DNA from: Burkholderiales bacterium RIFCSPLOWO2_12_FULL_61_40
GTDB taxonomy: Bacteria; Pseudomonadota; Gammaproteobacteria; Burkholderiales; Burkholderiaceae_C
Direction: 5' to 3'
DNA length: 45,825 nt
Assembly: GCA_001770935.1 (NCBI GenBank)
Contig: MESI01000098.1
Location: forward strand, 1-45,825
Shown: positions 17,130 to 25,602 of the stretch, one piece after another
Numbering within the stretch: the stretch's first letter is position 1
How the letters are laid out: every line of letters begins with the position of its first letter
The notes under the pieces: generated by a model
The model's input: only the letters and a program-made list of their open reading frames with translations
Told to the model about the DNA's origin: nothing
Databases searched by the model: none
Program-made: the position numbers and the translations under genes

Positions 17130-19829
17130 ATGCCTATTGACGCCCCCGCCACCCCCCAAGCCCCCACTTTGCTGCTGACGCCGCGCGGCCATTTGCTGCT
17201 GGTGCAGGAGCCGCACGCACCGGCCTTGCCTGCGGCGCTCCAGCAAGGGCTGGCGGGCGCCTTCGCCCAGGGCGCAGGGCATGGGCTGCTCTATTTGGGC
17301 ACCACGCAAGTGGCCAGTGTGTTGCCACCGGTGCTGGCCTGGTGGCGCGATTTTGCAGCGCGTTTTGTCACGGCCCTGTGCGGCGTGGGCGAAGACACTG
17401 AACTGCCCATGCCCGCAGCTGCGCATGCTGCATGGGACGCCCTGCTGGCCGATGCGCCACCGATGACCGGTGCCGAGTACCTGAGGCCGCAAGTGCTGGC
17501 GTCTTTGTGGTCCGCCATAGGCGCCGCTGTGCACGCCGAGCTGAAAGCCTCCGGGCTGGCGCTCGCTGATTTCCTCAAAGCACGGCACCCGGCCTGGAAT
17601 TTGGTGGGGCGGGTGGTCTTCAATCTGGCGGAAAACCGCAAGGACGCGGACGCCCCGTTTGCCTTTCTCGCCACCTACACCTCGCGTTTGTCGGCCCATG
17701 GCAAAGCGCAGCATTTGCCGCTGTCCAGGGCTCTGACCGAATTCTCCGATGGCAAGAGCCAGGCGCAGCTGCTCTCCTTGTTGCGGCCGGTGCAGGCGGC
17801 AGCCACGCAGTGCCCCTGGTTGCAAGACATGGTGGAGGCCGGCGAGATTTACCACCCGCTGCGCTGGACGCCGCAGGAGGCCTACCGCTTTCTCAGCGAT
17901 GTTCCCAGGCTGGAGGCTGCGGGCATTCTGGTGCGGGTCCCGCTCACCTGGGGCGCAGGCCGACCGGTGCGGCCCAAGGTGCAAGCCAGCGTGGGCGCGC
18001 AGGCTCCGTCGCTGCTGGGCATGGATGCGCTGCTGGACTTCAGCATGGCCGTGACGCTGGACGGGGAAGCCCTGACGGCGGCAGAGCGCCAGGCCTTGCT
18101 ACAGGGCGGCGATGGGCTGCAGTGGATACGCGGGCGCTGGGTCGAGGTGGACCGCAACAAGTTGCAGCGCATGCTGGCGCGTTTTGAAGGCATGGAGCAA
18201 GCCGCAAAGGCGGGTGGCCTGCCCTTCTCCGAGGCCATGCGTCTGATGGCAGGGGCTTCGCTGGAGGGGGATCTGGACGCGGCCAGCGCCGATTGGACCC
18301 AACTGGTGGCGGGCCCCTGGCTGGCCCAAACGCTGCAAGGGCTGCGCCAGCCCGATGGTTTGGCGCAGGTCAGCCCCGGGGTGCAACTCAAGGCCACTTT
18401 GCGGCCCTACCAGGAAGCGGGCGTGCGTTGGCTGTACCTGCTGACCCAGCTGGGCCTGGGCGCTTGCCTGGCGGATGACATGGGGCTGGGCAAGACGATT
18501 CAGGTGCTGGCCTTGCTGCTGGTCTTGAAGCGTGAGCAACAATCGCGAACGCGTCCCAGTGTGCTGGTGGCCCCCGCGTCGCTCCTGGCGAACTGGGTGC
18601 AGGAGGCCGAACGCTTTGCCCCCAGCCTGCGGGTGCTGGTGGTGCATCCCTCCGCCATGGTGGGCGCGGAACTGCGCGCGCTGGATGCCGGGCGGCTGCA
18701 GGGCGTTGACCTTGTCATTACCAGCTACGGCTCACTCTTGCGTTTGCCCGTGCTGATGGAGCTGGATTGGCGTGTGGCGGTCATTGATGAAGCACAGGCC
18801 ATCAAAAACCCCGGTGCCAAGCAGACCCGGCAGGTGAAGAAACTCAAGGCCAGCTCACGTATTGCGTTGACGGGCACCCCGGTGGAAAACCGCCTGTCTG
18901 ATTTGTGGTCGATTTTTGACTTCACGCACCCTGGCCTGCTGGGCTCGGACAAGGTGTTTGGCAATTTTGCCAAGCGGCTGGCCAAGGGCGAACACTTTGG
19001 TCCGCTGCGCAAGCTGGTGCAGCCCTACATTTTGCGGCGGCTCAAAACCGACAAGCGGGTGATTGATGACCTGCCGGACAAAACCGAGCTGAAGGCCTGG
19101 TGCCATTTGAGCCCGGCGCAGGCGGCCTTGTACCAGAGTGCGGTGGAGGAACTGGCACTTGCACTGGCGCAGGCCGACGGCATGGCCCGCAAGGGGCTGG
19201 TGCTGTCGTACCTGATGCGGTTCAAACAGATTTGCAACCATCCGTCGCAGTGGCTGGGCGACGGTGCCTGGGGTGCGCAAGACAGCGGCAAGTTCACGCG
19301 TTTGCGCGAATTGGCGGAAGTGATTGCTGCGCGGCAGGAAAAAGTGCTGGTGTTCACCCAGTTTCGCGAGACGACGGAGCCGCTGGCCGCGTTTCTGGGC
19401 GCCATCTTCGGCCGGGATGGCCTGGTGTTGCATGGCGGCACGCCGGTGGCCCAGCGGCGTGGGCTGGTCAAGCGGTTTCAGGAAGATGAGTTGACGCCCT
19501 TTTTTGTGCTTTCGCTCAAGGCGGGCGGTGCCGGCTTGAACCTGACTGCGGCTTCGCATGTGATCCATTTCGACCGGTGGTGGAATCCCGCAGTGGAGAA
19601 CCAGGCCACGGACCGGGCGTTTCGCATTGGCCAGAAAAAGAACGTGCTGGTGCACAAATTTGTGTGCCGTGGCACCGTGGAAGACCGCATTGATGCCCTG
19701 ATTGAATCCAAGCAGCAGTTGGTCAAAGACGTGCTGGAAGGCGGTGCCGAATTGTTGCTGACCGAAATGAGCGACCACGAACTGTTGGATCTGGTCAAAT
19801 TGGACATCCATACTGCACAGGAAAATTGA
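17130..19829 (+). CDS. SNF2/Rad54-family DNA-dependent ATPase (helicase-like)
   Basis: An 899-residue protein. Residues 1-~420 are an N-terminal region without catalytic motifs. The SF2 ATPase follows: motif I DDMGLGKT near residue 449, motif II DEAQ near 553, motif III LTGTPVENRLSDLW near 581, then the second lobe with LVFTQFRET near 741, SLKAGGAGLNLT near 795 and DRAFRIGQ near 827. Such proteins translocate on duplex DNA and remodel protein-DNA complexes; bacterial RapA-like members act on RNA polymerase. ATG 17130 is the chosen start because upstream in-frame sequence includes an interspersed repeat. The stop overlaps a possible TTG of the SWIM gene, so the two are almost certainly cotranscribed. 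Confidence 0.92.
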   Translation: MPIDAPATPQAPTLLLTPRGHLLLVQEPHAPALPAALQQGLAGAFAQGAGHGLLYLGTTQVASVLPPVLAWWRDFAARFVTALCGVGEDTELPMPAAAHAAWDALLADAPPMTGAEYLRPQVLASLWSAIGAAVHAELKASGLALADFLKARHPAWNLVGRVVFNLAENRKDADAPFAFLATYTSRLSAHGKAQHLPLSRALTEFSDGKSQAQLLSLLRPVQAAATQCPWLQDMVEAGEIYHPLRWTPQEAYRFLSDVPRLEAAGILVRVPLTWGAGRPVRPKVQASVGAQAPSLLGMDALLDFSMAVTLDGEALTAAERQALLQGGDGLQWIRGRWVEVDRNKLQRMLARFEGMEQAAKAGGLPFSEAMRLMAGASLEGDLDAASADWTQLVAGPWLAQTLQGLRQPDGLAQVSPGVQLKATLRPYQEAGVRWLYLLTQLGLGACLADDMGLGKTIQVLALLLVLKREQQSRTRPSVLVAPASLLANWVQEAERFAPSLRVLVVHPSAMVGAELRALDAGRLQGVDLVITSYGSLLRLPVLMELDWRVAVIDEAQAIKNPGAKQTRQVKKLKASSRIALTGTPVENRLSDLWSIFDFTHPGLLGSDKVFGNFAKRLAKGEHFGPLRKLVQPYILRRLKTDKRVIDDLPDKTELKAWCHLSPAQAALYQSAVEELALALAQADGMARKGLVLSYLMRFKQICNHPSQWLGDGAWGAQDSGKFTRLRELAEVIAARQEKVLVFTQFRETTEPLAAFLGAIFGRDGLVLHGGTPVAQRRGLVKRFQEDELTPFFVLSLKAGGAGLNLTAASHVIHFDRWWNPAVENQATDRAFRIGQKKNVLVHKFVCRGTVEDRIDALIESKQQLVKDVLEGGAELLLTEMSDHELLDLVKLDIHTAQEN

Positions 19830-19837
19830 AAGAACCT

Positions 19838-20794
19838 ATGGGCTACTACGGCTGGAAACCTTATGTACCGGTTGCTGAGCGGCGAAAAAAGGCAGAAAAA
19901 ACCGCCGCCAAGGCCAAGAAAGCAGGTGCAAATTTTTCACCTATCGCGCCTTACCGGGGCGCCGTTGCCAAAACCTTCTGGGGCAAGGCCTGGTGCGACA
20001 ACCTGGAAGCCTATAGCGACTACGCCAACCGCATGCCCCGTGGCCGCACCTATGTCCGCAATGGATCGGTCATCGACCTCCAAGTCACCGCAGGTGAAGT
20101 GCAAGCGCAGGTGATGGGCTCCAGCCTGTACCAGGTGGTGGTCAAGGTGGTTCCGGTGTCGCCCAAGCAATGGCAGGCCATTGGCAAAGACTGTGCGGGC
20201 TCGATTGATTCGCTGGTGGAGTTGCTGCAAGGCAAACTCTCGACCGCCGTCATGCAGCGTATCTGCACACCGCGCACCGGGCTGTTTCCTGCACCCCAGG
20301 AAATCAGTTTCAGTTGCAGTTGCCCGGATTGGGCGGGCATGTGCAAACATGTGGCGGCGGTGCTGTACGGTGTGGGCGCGCGCTTGGACCAAAAACCGGA
20401 GCTGCTGTTTGAATTGCGCGGGGTCGATGCCAAAGACCTGGTCCACCAGGCTGGCGCCGGTTTGCCCCAGTCCAAAAAAGGCCCGGCGGTGGCCAAGGTG
20501 CTCGACGATTCCCTGTTGGCCGATGTGTTTGGTATCGAGATGGACGAGGCGGTGTTGCCCGTGAAGGCACCGAGTGCCAGCAAGAAGGCGGCGCCAGCCA
20601 AGAAAACCGCACCCAGGAAAGCCGCCTCCACGAAAGCGGCACCCACAAAAACCGTAGCCCCCAAGCCCGCGTCCAAAAAAGCGGTCAAAGCCCCCAAAGC
20701 TGCCGCCAGCAAGACAAGCGGTGCAAAAACCAAGCCTGCGTTAAAGCCCGCGGCCAAGAAAAAAGTGGTGAAAACGGTGCCTGCAGGCAAGTAG
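19838..20794 (+). CDS. SWIM zinc-finger protein with histone-H1-like C-terminal tail
   Basis: A 318-residue protein. Residues 1-~150 form a conserved domain starting GYYGWKPYVPVAERR. The SWIM zinc finger follows near residues 161-185 as C-S-C-P-D-W-A-G-M-C-K-H (CxC...CxH), a motif for DNA or protein contacts often found with SNF2 ATPases. From about residue 245 to the end the sequence is almost only Lys, Ala, Pro, Ser and Thr in repeats such as KKAAPAKKTAPRKAA, like H1-type DNA-condensing tails. ATG 19838 lies 8 bases after the SNF2 stop; a TTG at 19826 overlapping that stop is an alternative. The pair probably forms one DNA-remodelling unit (inference). Confidence 0.88.
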   Translation: MGYYGWKPYVPVAERRKKAEKTAAKAKKAGANFSPIAPYRGAVAKTFWGKAWCDNLEAYSDYANRMPRGRTYVRNGSVIDLQVTAGEVQAQVMGSSLYQVVVKVVPVSPKQWQAIGKDCAGSIDSLVELLQGKLSTAVMQRICTPRTGLFPAPQEISFSCSCPDWAGMCKHVAAVLYGVGARLDQKPELLFELRGVDAKDLVHQAGAGLPQSKKGPAVAKVLDDSLLADVFGIEMDEAVLPVKAPSASKKAAPAKKTAPRKAASTKAAPTKTVAPKPASKKAVKAPKAAASKTSGAKTKPALKPAAKKKVVKTVPAGK

Positions 20795-20810
20795 CTGAAC
20801 TTTTGGGGGC

Positions 20811-20867
20811 GAAATAGGCCTGTAGCCCCCGTAAACTATGCGTGAGCAGCTATGAAATATGTAGCAG
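20811..20867 (+). repeat. Interspersed ~60-bp repeat, copy C (crcB 3' end)
   Basis: AGGCCTGTAGCCCCCGTAAA, then TGCGTGAGCAGCTATG and AAATATGTAGCA. It lies between the convergent SWIM and crcB genes and encodes the last residues and stop codon of CrcB on the minus strand. Confidence 0.85.
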
Positions 20868-21231
20868 ACCGGATGCCCGCCACGGTGAGTAGCAAAGAGC
20901 CCAGCAGGTGCAGCGCGGCGGTTCCCAGGGCCAGGGCATAACGCTGCTGGCCCAGCATGGCGACGACTTCGGCGGAGAAGCTGGAAAACGTGGTGAGTGC
21001 GCCCAGGAAACCTGTGACCAGAGCCAGGCGCCATGTCGGGTCCAGCTGGGGCAGGGCCTGGAATACCGCGACGCATATGCCAATCAGGTAGCCGCCAATC
21101 AAGTTGGCGGCCAAAGTGCCCAGCGGCATGGTGCCGATAGCGCCCGCCATCGGATTGAGCCACAGGCCCAGTTGCCAGCGGACCAGGGCGCCGATGCTGG
21201 CGCCCGTGCAGATGGCCAACACGGCATGCAT
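20836..21231 (-). CDS. crcB: Fluoride ion channel CrcB/Fluc
   Basis: A 131-residue protein with four transmembrane helices. The Fluc motifs are visible: [10 protein letters not shown] at the N-terminus, [12 protein letters not shown] with the conserved Asn, and [14 protein letters not shown] with the phenylalanine-box region. Fluc works as an antiparallel dimer that exports fluoride. The start ATG overlaps the comEA-like stop as TAATG (21229-21233), so it is translationally coupled to that gene. I see no fluoride riboswitch because its 5' side is coding sequence. The C-terminal ATYFIAAHA and the stop are encoded by interspersed repeat copy C, so this end of the protein was probably acquired with the repeat. 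Confidence 0.93.
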   Translation of the reverse strand: MHAVLAICTGASIGALVRWQLGLWLNPMAGAIGTMPLGTLAANLIGGYLIGICVAVFQALPQLDPTWRLALVTGFLGALTTFSSFSAEVVAMLGQQRYALALGTAALHLLGSLLLTVAGIRSATYFIAAHA

Positions 21232-21530
21232 TATTGGGCGGCCGCGTTGGCGCCGGACCCGCTGCCAGGGTAGGGCGCTTCGTTGACGGTGAGACCCTCT
21301 TGGGAGAGCTTGGCCGCCGTGGGGGGCTTGATGCCTTTGACGCGGGCCATGAAATCGGCCCAGTCCTTGAAAAGCCCCTGGTTGCGCGCCTGGAGGATAC
21401 GCCGGGTGCTGCTGGGCCCCAGGCCCTTGACGCCATCAAGTTCGGCTTCGCTCGCCTGGTTCACCTCCACCGCCGCAAAGCAGGCCTGGGCAGCCAGGGC
21501 GAGGGCCAGCAGCAAAAGAGGCTTACGCAT
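21231..21530 (-). CDS. ComEA-like helix-hairpin-helix DNA-binding protein, exported
   Basis: A 99-residue protein. It has a signal peptide ([19 protein letters not shown], cleaved near AVEVNQ), then one helix-hairpin-helix unit: [24 protein letters not shown] and a second half ending [16 protein letters not shown]. ComEA proteins bind double-stranded DNA in the periplasm during transformation; short forms like this one are widespread in betaproteobacteria. The start overlaps the hldD stop (ATGCGTAA, 21523-21530) and the stop overlaps crcB, so it sits inside a tightly coupled operon. An in-frame extension to 21593 lies inside hldD and is not used. Confidence 0.88.
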   Translation of the reverse strand: MRKPLLLLALALAAQACFAAVEVNQASEAELDGVKGLGPSSTRRILQARNQGLFKDWADFMARVKGIKPPTAAKLSQEGLTVNEAPYPGSGSGANAAAQ

Positions 21531-22542
21531 GGCGGGCCAGCCATTGCACATACTTAGCCACCCCGGTTTGCACGTCCACAAACGCATGGTCACAGCCCGT
21601 GGAACGCAGCGCCGTCAAATCGGCCTGGGTGTAGCACTGGTATTTGCCACGCAAGGCATCGGGGAAGGGCACGTACTCCACCAGGCCTTGCTCGGCAATG
21701 GCGGGCAGTGGCAAGGCGGCTTCACCTTTCAGCGTACGCATGGCATTGACGACCGAGCTGGCGACATCGTTGAAGGGCTGGGCGCGGCCCGAACCGAGGT
21801 TGAAAATGCCGGACTCTGCAGGGTGGTCGAAGAACCACAGGTTCACGGCCACCACGTCGTCAATAAAAACGAAGTCGCGCATTTGCCCACCGGCGGCATA
21901 ACCGCCATATTCACCAAACAGCTTGACCTTGGCATCAAGCCGGAACTGGTTGAACTGGTGAAAGGCGACGCTGGCCATGCGGCCCTTGTGCTGTTCGCGG
22001 GGGCCGTAGACGTTGAAGTAGCGGAAACCCACCACCTGGTGGGTGCGGCCAGCCTTGGTGCGCTCAAACTGTATGCCGCATTCGCGGCGCATGCGCTGGT
22101 CGAACAGCAGCTTGGAGTAGCCGTACACATTGAGCGGTAGCTCAAACGCCGGGTCTTCGCGGAAGGTGTCGGAGCCGCCATACGTGGCGGCGCTGGAGGC
22201 GTACAGCAGCCGTGCACCACGCTTCTGGCAGGCCTGGAACAGGTGCCAGGAGAGGGTGTAGTTGTTGGCCATCATGTACTTGCCGTCTTGCTCCATGGTG
22301 TCGCTGCAGGCGCCTTCATGGAACACGGCTTCAATCTGCCCGTAGTGGCCATTGGCAAAATCGTCGTAAAACGTGTCGGCGTCCACGTAATCGGCAATCT
22401 TCAGATCGGCCAGGTTGCGAAATTTGTCGCCCTGCTTCAGATCGTCCACGGCAATGATGTCGTCGTGTCCACGGGCATTGAGCCCGGCGATGAGGTTGGA
22501 GCCAATAAAACCGGCCGCGCCGGTGACAACGATTCGGGTCAT
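21523..22542 (-). CDS. hldD: ADP-L-glycero-D-manno-heptose-6-epimerase
   Basis: A 339-residue short-chain dehydrogenase/epimerase that converts ADP-D,D-heptose to ADP-L,D-heptose for the LPS inner core. The NADP site is GAAGFIGSN at residues 8-16. The catalytic Y-x3-K is YGYSK near residue 140, and HEGACSDT is typical of Hld[17 protein letters not shown] and MRDFVFIDD also match the family. Length is normal. The ATG overlaps the hldE1 stop (ATGA) and its own stop overlaps the comEA-like start. The product works directly after the kinase encoded by the preceding gene. Confidence 0.96.
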   Translation of the reverse strand: MTRIVVTGAAGFIGSNLIAGLNARGHDDIIAVDDLKQGDKFRNLADLKIADYVDADTFYDDFANGHYGQIEAVFHEGACSDTMEQDGKYMMANNYTLSWHLFQACQKRGARLLYASSAATYGGSDTFREDPAFELPLNVYGYSKLLFDQRMRRECGIQFERTKAGRTHQVVGFRYFNVYGPREQHKGRMASVAFHQFNQFRLDAKVKLFGEYGGYAAGGQMRDFVFIDDVVAVNLWFFDHPAESGIFNLGSGRAQPFNDVASSVVNAMRTLKGEAALPLPAIAEQGLVEYVPFPDALRGKYQCYTQADLTALRSTGCDHAFVDVQTGVAKYVQWLARHA

Positions 22543-23471
22543 GCAAATAATTCCTCAAACGACACGGTGGCCGTACCAAATTTACCCACCACCAGGCCGC
22601 CCGCGCGGTTGGCCAGCGGCAGGGCCTGGCGCAGGGACATGCCCGCGCCTACCAACGACGCCATGGTGGCGATGACGGTGTCACCGGCGCCGGTGACGTC
22701 AAACACCTCGCGCGCCTGCGCGCTCACATGCAGTTCACCGGTGGCGTCAAACAAGGTCATGCCTTCTTCGCTGCGGGTGAGCAAGACCGCGTCCAGGTGC
22801 AACTGTTCGCGCAAATGGTGCGCCTTGGTGCGCAAATCGCCTTCGCAGCTCCAGTGGCCTATGACCTGCTGCAGTTCAGCCCGGTTGGGGGTGATGACGT
22901 TGGCGTACTGGTAGCGCGAATAGTCGCTGCCCTTGGGGTCGATCAGGATGGGGGTGCCCAGGGCGCGGGCGCGTGCAATCATGTCGCTGACATGGGCCAG
23001 CCCGCCTTTGCCGTAGTCCGAGAACAGCACCGCATCGTGCTGGGGCAACAGGTGCTCGAACGTGGCAGTCTGTGTGGCGAGGATTTCGCTTTTGGGCGTA
23101 TTCTCGAAGTCCAGGCGCAGCAGCTGCTGTTGTCGGCCAATGACCCGCAGTTTCACGGTGGTCTTGAGGTCCGCGTCCCGCCCAAAGTGGGTGCGTATGC
23201 CGGTTTGGGCCACCAGTGCTTCAAGCTTGTGGCTGGCTTCGTCGTCGCCCACCACCGTCAGAAGCGACGCCTGCGCCCCCAGTGTGGCCGCGTTGAACGC
23301 CACGTTGGCCGCACCACCACAGCGCTCTTCTTCGCGCGTGACACGCACCACGGGCACCGGGGCCTCCGGGCTGATGCGGTCCACCGCGCCGTACCAGTAG
23401 CGGTCCAGCATCACATCGCCCACGACCAGTACGCGGGACGCGGAAATTTGTTCTTTGGTAATAGTCATCAT
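22539..23471 (-). CDS. rfaE1: D-glycero-beta-D-manno-heptose-7-phosphate kinase (HldE domain I / RfaE1)
   Basis: A 310-residue PfkB-family sugar kinase that makes heptose-1,7-bisphosphate in ADP-heptose synthesis. Landmarks are [21 protein letters not shown] at the N-terminus, [11 protein letters not shown], and the PfkB signature [16 protein letters not shown] with the catalytic Asp. It is a stand-alone kinase: the nucleotidyltransferase domain found fused in E. coli HldE is absent and must be encoded elsewhere. The ATG at 23471 is directly followed by a second ATG. A 207-bp structured gap separates it from lapB. Confidence 0.94.
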   Translation of the reverse strand: MMTITKEQISASRVLVVGDVMLDRYWYGAVDRISPEAPVPVVRVTREEERCGGAANVAFNAATLGAQASLLTVVGDDEASHKLEALVAQTGIRTHFGRDADLKTTVKLRVIGRQQQLLRLDFENTPKSEILATQTATFEHLLPQHDAVLFSDYGKGGLAHVSDMIARARALGTPILIDPKGSDYSRYQYANVITPNRAELQQVIGHWSCEGDLRTKAHHLREQLHLDAVLLTRSEEGMTLFDATGELHVSAQAREVFDVTGAGDTVIATMASLVGAGMSLRQALPLANRAGGLVVGKFGTATVSFEELFA

Positions 23472-23678
23472 TCTTTGTCATTCAAGCGCTGCGCCTGAAG
23501 TGTCTTCATCCAGAAATGCCGTGGAACCGGCTGTGCCGGGCCACTGGCGTTGCCCCCTGCAAGGGGCTGAGGGCCGCGGCTCCAAGCCTGCCTGCGCAGG
23601 CTTGGACGGCCCCGAAGAGCCGTTGCCTCTGGCTGAGGCACAGAAGCGGCCACACGCAGTGGGCAAGCCGGGGGGTGT
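23472..23678. repeat. Structured GC-rich intergenic element between lapB and rfaE1
   Basis: Three or more palindromes are packed together: CCGGC-N3-GCCGG (23527-23539), GCCCC-N6-GGGGC (23552-23567), and a perfect 11-bp-arm inverted repeat TCCAAGCCTGC/GCAGGCTTGGA (23581-23606). No ORF is convincing. The density of hairpins suggests a mosaic repeat or an mRNA-stabilising or processing element between cotranscribed genes. Confidence 0.6.
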
Positions 23679-24836
23679 TCATAACTCCTCGACGCGCCGG
23701 GCAGGGTAGCTGTCCCAGGCCTGACAGCCGGGGCATTGCCAAAAGTGCTGTTTGGCTTCAAAGCCACAGGCTGCGCAGCGGTAGCGGGTCAGGGGTTTGA
23801 CCGCATGGTCCAGCGCGCGTTGAACCTGGGGATGGAATTGCTCGTGCTCCAGCTTTTCCCCAGCGATCCATTTGGCGGCGGCTACCAGTGAGGGTTCTTT
23901 TTCAAGGTGGTGTGCATACCATTCGCGCGCGGTCGTGGTGGCGCTGGGATCCGCAGCTTCCAGTGCCACGATGGCGTCCAGCACGTCCAGGGAATGTGTT
24001 TGCGCATACGTGGCCTTCAGCAGTTCCAGGGCGTCTGTACCACGCTGGGCGCCTATCGCGTAGCGGGCCAGTTGGGGCGCGATCAGGGATGCGGCCGCAG
24101 GGGTGGCTGTCATGGCGGCAGACAAAGTGGCGTAGGCGTTGGGGGCATCCCCCCCTTGGCTTTGCAGGCGGGCCAGGTCCACGCGGGGGCGCGGTGCATC
24201 CGGGGCAATCTGCACGGCCTGCTCCAGCAAGGCTTGGGCGTGTGCCGTGTCCTTGGCGGCGATCAGGGTTGCCGCCTGCTCGCACAGGTAATGCGCCATC
24301 CGCCCCTTGAAGCTGCCCTGGCCGGAGGACTCCAGTTTTTCAGCGATGCGGGCCGCATGTTCCCAGTCGCGCGAGCGTTCGTAGTTGGCCAGCAAGGCCA
24401 GGCGTGCCTGGGCCTCAAAGCGGGTGCCTTCCAGCTTGAGCAGGGCTTCTTCGGCGCGGTCCAGCAGACCGGCCTTGAGGTAGTCCAGTGCCAGCGCATG
24501 CTGCGCCCGGTGGCGGTCGTCCAGGCTCAGGTCGCCGCGCGAGAGCAGGTGCTGGTGCACCCGCACGGCGCGCTCGTATTCGCCCCGGCGGCGAAACAGG
24601 TTGCCCAGGGCGAAATGCAACTCCGAGGTGTCGGGGTCGCTTTGCACCGCTTCGATGAAGGCGTCTATGGCCTGGTCCTGTTGCTCATTGAGCAAGAAAT
24701 TCAGGCCTTTGAAATAGGCTTTGGGTGCCTGGCGGTTTTCCATCCGCAGTTGGCGCATGTCCATGCGTGAGGCCATCCAGCCCAGCACAAAGGCCACGGG
24801 CATGCCCAGCAGTATCAAGGTGATGTCAAAGTCCAT
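23679..24836 (-). CDS. lapB: LPS assembly regulator LapB (YciM), TPR protein
   Basis: A 385-residue protein anchored by an N-terminal helix (ITLILLGMPVAFVLGWM). The middle consists of tetratricopeptide repeats, for example AIDAFIEAVQSDPDTSELHF followed by LGNLFRRRGEYERAVRVHQ. The C-terminus is a rubredoxin-type metal site: C-A-A-C near residue 355 and C-P-G-C about 15 residues later. In E. coli, LapB delivers LpxC to the FtsH protease and so limits LPS synthesis. The ATG at 24836 overlaps the end of lapA by 11 bases. Downstream heptose genes in the same operon make the LPS core sugar, so the context fits. Confidence 0.94.
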   Translation of the reverse strand: MDFDITLILLGMPVAFVLGWMASRMDMRQLRMENRQAPKAYFKGLNFLLNEQQDQAIDAFIEAVQSDPDTSELHFALGNLFRRRGEYERAVRVHQHLLSRGDLSLDDRHRAQHALALDYLKAGLLDRAEEALLKLEGTRFEAQARLALLANYERSRDWEHAARIAEKLESSGQGSFKGRMAHYLCEQAATLIAAKDTAHAQALLEQAVQIAPDAPRPRVDLARLQSQGGDAPNAYATLSAAMTATPAAASLIAPQLARYAIGAQRGTDALELLKATYAQTHSLDVLDAIVALEAADPSATTTAREWYAHHLEKEPSLVAAAKWIAGEKLEHEQFHPQVQRALDHAVKPLTRYRCAACGFEAKQHFWQCPGCQAWDSYPARRVEEL

Positions 24837-25134
24837 GGGGTGGCGCCGTGGGCGGTTTATCGCTTGCCACCAATGTGGCAGCGGCAGTGGCCGCTTCACG
24901 CGCGATGGCAGCATCGCGGCGGTGTTGCCACCAGCGCGGAACCATGCCCAGTATGCCGATCAGCAGTCCCAAGGCAAAAGCGCTCAAAACCACCAGAACC
25001 AGCGGAGCGGTCCATTGCTGGCCAAAGAAAAATCGAACAGTGGCATCGTGCTGGTTGTTCAGCGCGAAAGCGAAAAGGGTAAAAAAAATGGCCGCTTTAA
25101 GTAACCACTTAAAGAGCCATGCGACTTGTTTCAT
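24826..25134 (-). CDS. lapA: LapA family inner-membrane protein (YciS)
   Basis: A 102-residue protein with two transmembrane helices (LLKAAIFFTLFAFAL and VLVVLSAFALGLLIGIL) linked by the conserved N-x2-D-x-T-V-x-F segment. LapA pairs with LapB in LPS assembly. The start has a strong GAGGAGATC ribosome site. It lies 37 bases after ihfB and overlaps lapB. The C-terminal tail is Ala/Pro-rich and cytoplasmic. Confidence 0.92.
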   Translation of the reverse strand: MKQVAWLFKWLLKAAIFFTLFAFALNNQHDATVRFFFGQQWTAPLVLVVLSAFALGLLIGILGMVPRWWQHRRDAAIAREAATAAATLVASDKPPTAPPHGL

Positions 25135-25171
25135 TGATCTCCTCGGTGCCGACGGATTCTACCTATTCACA

Positions 25172-25483
25172 TCAGGGCTTGGAGTCGGTTTGAAGTTCAG
25201 CGGTACGCTGGTCCACGGCTTCGCGCAGGGCCTTGCCCGGTTTGAAATGGGGGACACGCTTTTCGGGGATGGCCACACTTTCGCCGCTGCGCGGGTTGCG
25301 GCCCATGCGGGGGGGGCGGTGGTTGACGGAAAAGCTGCCAAAGCCGCGAATCTCAATCCGGTGGCCGCGAACCAGCGCATCGTTCATGGCGTCCAGAATG
25401 GCCTTGACGGCAAATTCGGCGTCGCGATGGGTCAGTTGCGCAAAACGGTTGGCCAGTTCTTCAACGAGGTCGGAGCGGGTCAT
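25172..25483 (-). CDS. ihfB: Integration host factor subunit beta
   Basis: A 103-residue DNA-bending protein of the HU/IHF family. [11 protein letters not shown] starts the dimerisation helices. The beta-arm region carries [27 protein letters not shown], including the invariant GFGSF and GRNP with the intercalating proline, then [15 protein letters not shown] bends DNA sharply and assists sigma-54 promoters such as that of glnA. ATG 25483 is the family start; a TTG three codons upstream is unlikely. A terminator (25504-25539) lies just upstream, so ihfB probably has its own promoter or depends on readthrough from rpsA. The rpsA-ihfB-lapAB order is conserved in Proteobacteria. Confidence 0.95.
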   Translation of the reverse strand: MTRSDLVEELANRFAQLTHRDAEFAVKAILDAMNDALVRGHRIEIRGFGSFSVNHRPPRMGRNPRSGESVAIPEKRVPHFKPGKALREAVDQRTAELQTDSKP

Positions 25484-25503
25484 GGAATTCAAAAATGGGC
25501 GAT

Positions 25504-25539
25504 AAAAAAACGACCGGTGCGCACAGGCAGCCGGTCGTT
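25504..25539 (-). terminator. Rho-independent terminator between rpsA and ihfB
   Basis: The CGACCGG/CCGGTCG stem (25511-25537) is followed by a T-run on the minus strand (25510-25504). It separates rpsA from ihfB. Confidence 0.85.
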
Positions 25540-25570
25540 CATTCAGATTAACAACATGTTAAAAATCTTG

Positions 25571-25596
25571 GGGGACAGATTTTTCGCCCTGTCCCC
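25571..25596. repeat. 8-bp-arm inverted repeat downstream of rpsA
   Basis: GGGGACAG/CTGTCCCC with a 10-base loop, seven bases past the rpsA stop. It could be a second hairpin in the rpsA 3' end or a remnant of a repeat element. No adjacent transposase is seen. Confidence 0.5.
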
Positions 25597-25602
25597 AATA
25601 GA

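Noticed and set aside
20575..20785. Tandem DNA repeat or CRISPR-like array in the SWIM gene tail
   Set aside because: The repetition comes from Lys/Ala/Pro codons in frame, with no constant repeat length or unique spacers.
21232..21600. Fluoride riboswitch upstream of crcB
   Set aside because: The upstream DNA is coding sequence of the comEA-like gene and hldD, with no recognisable riboswitch fold.
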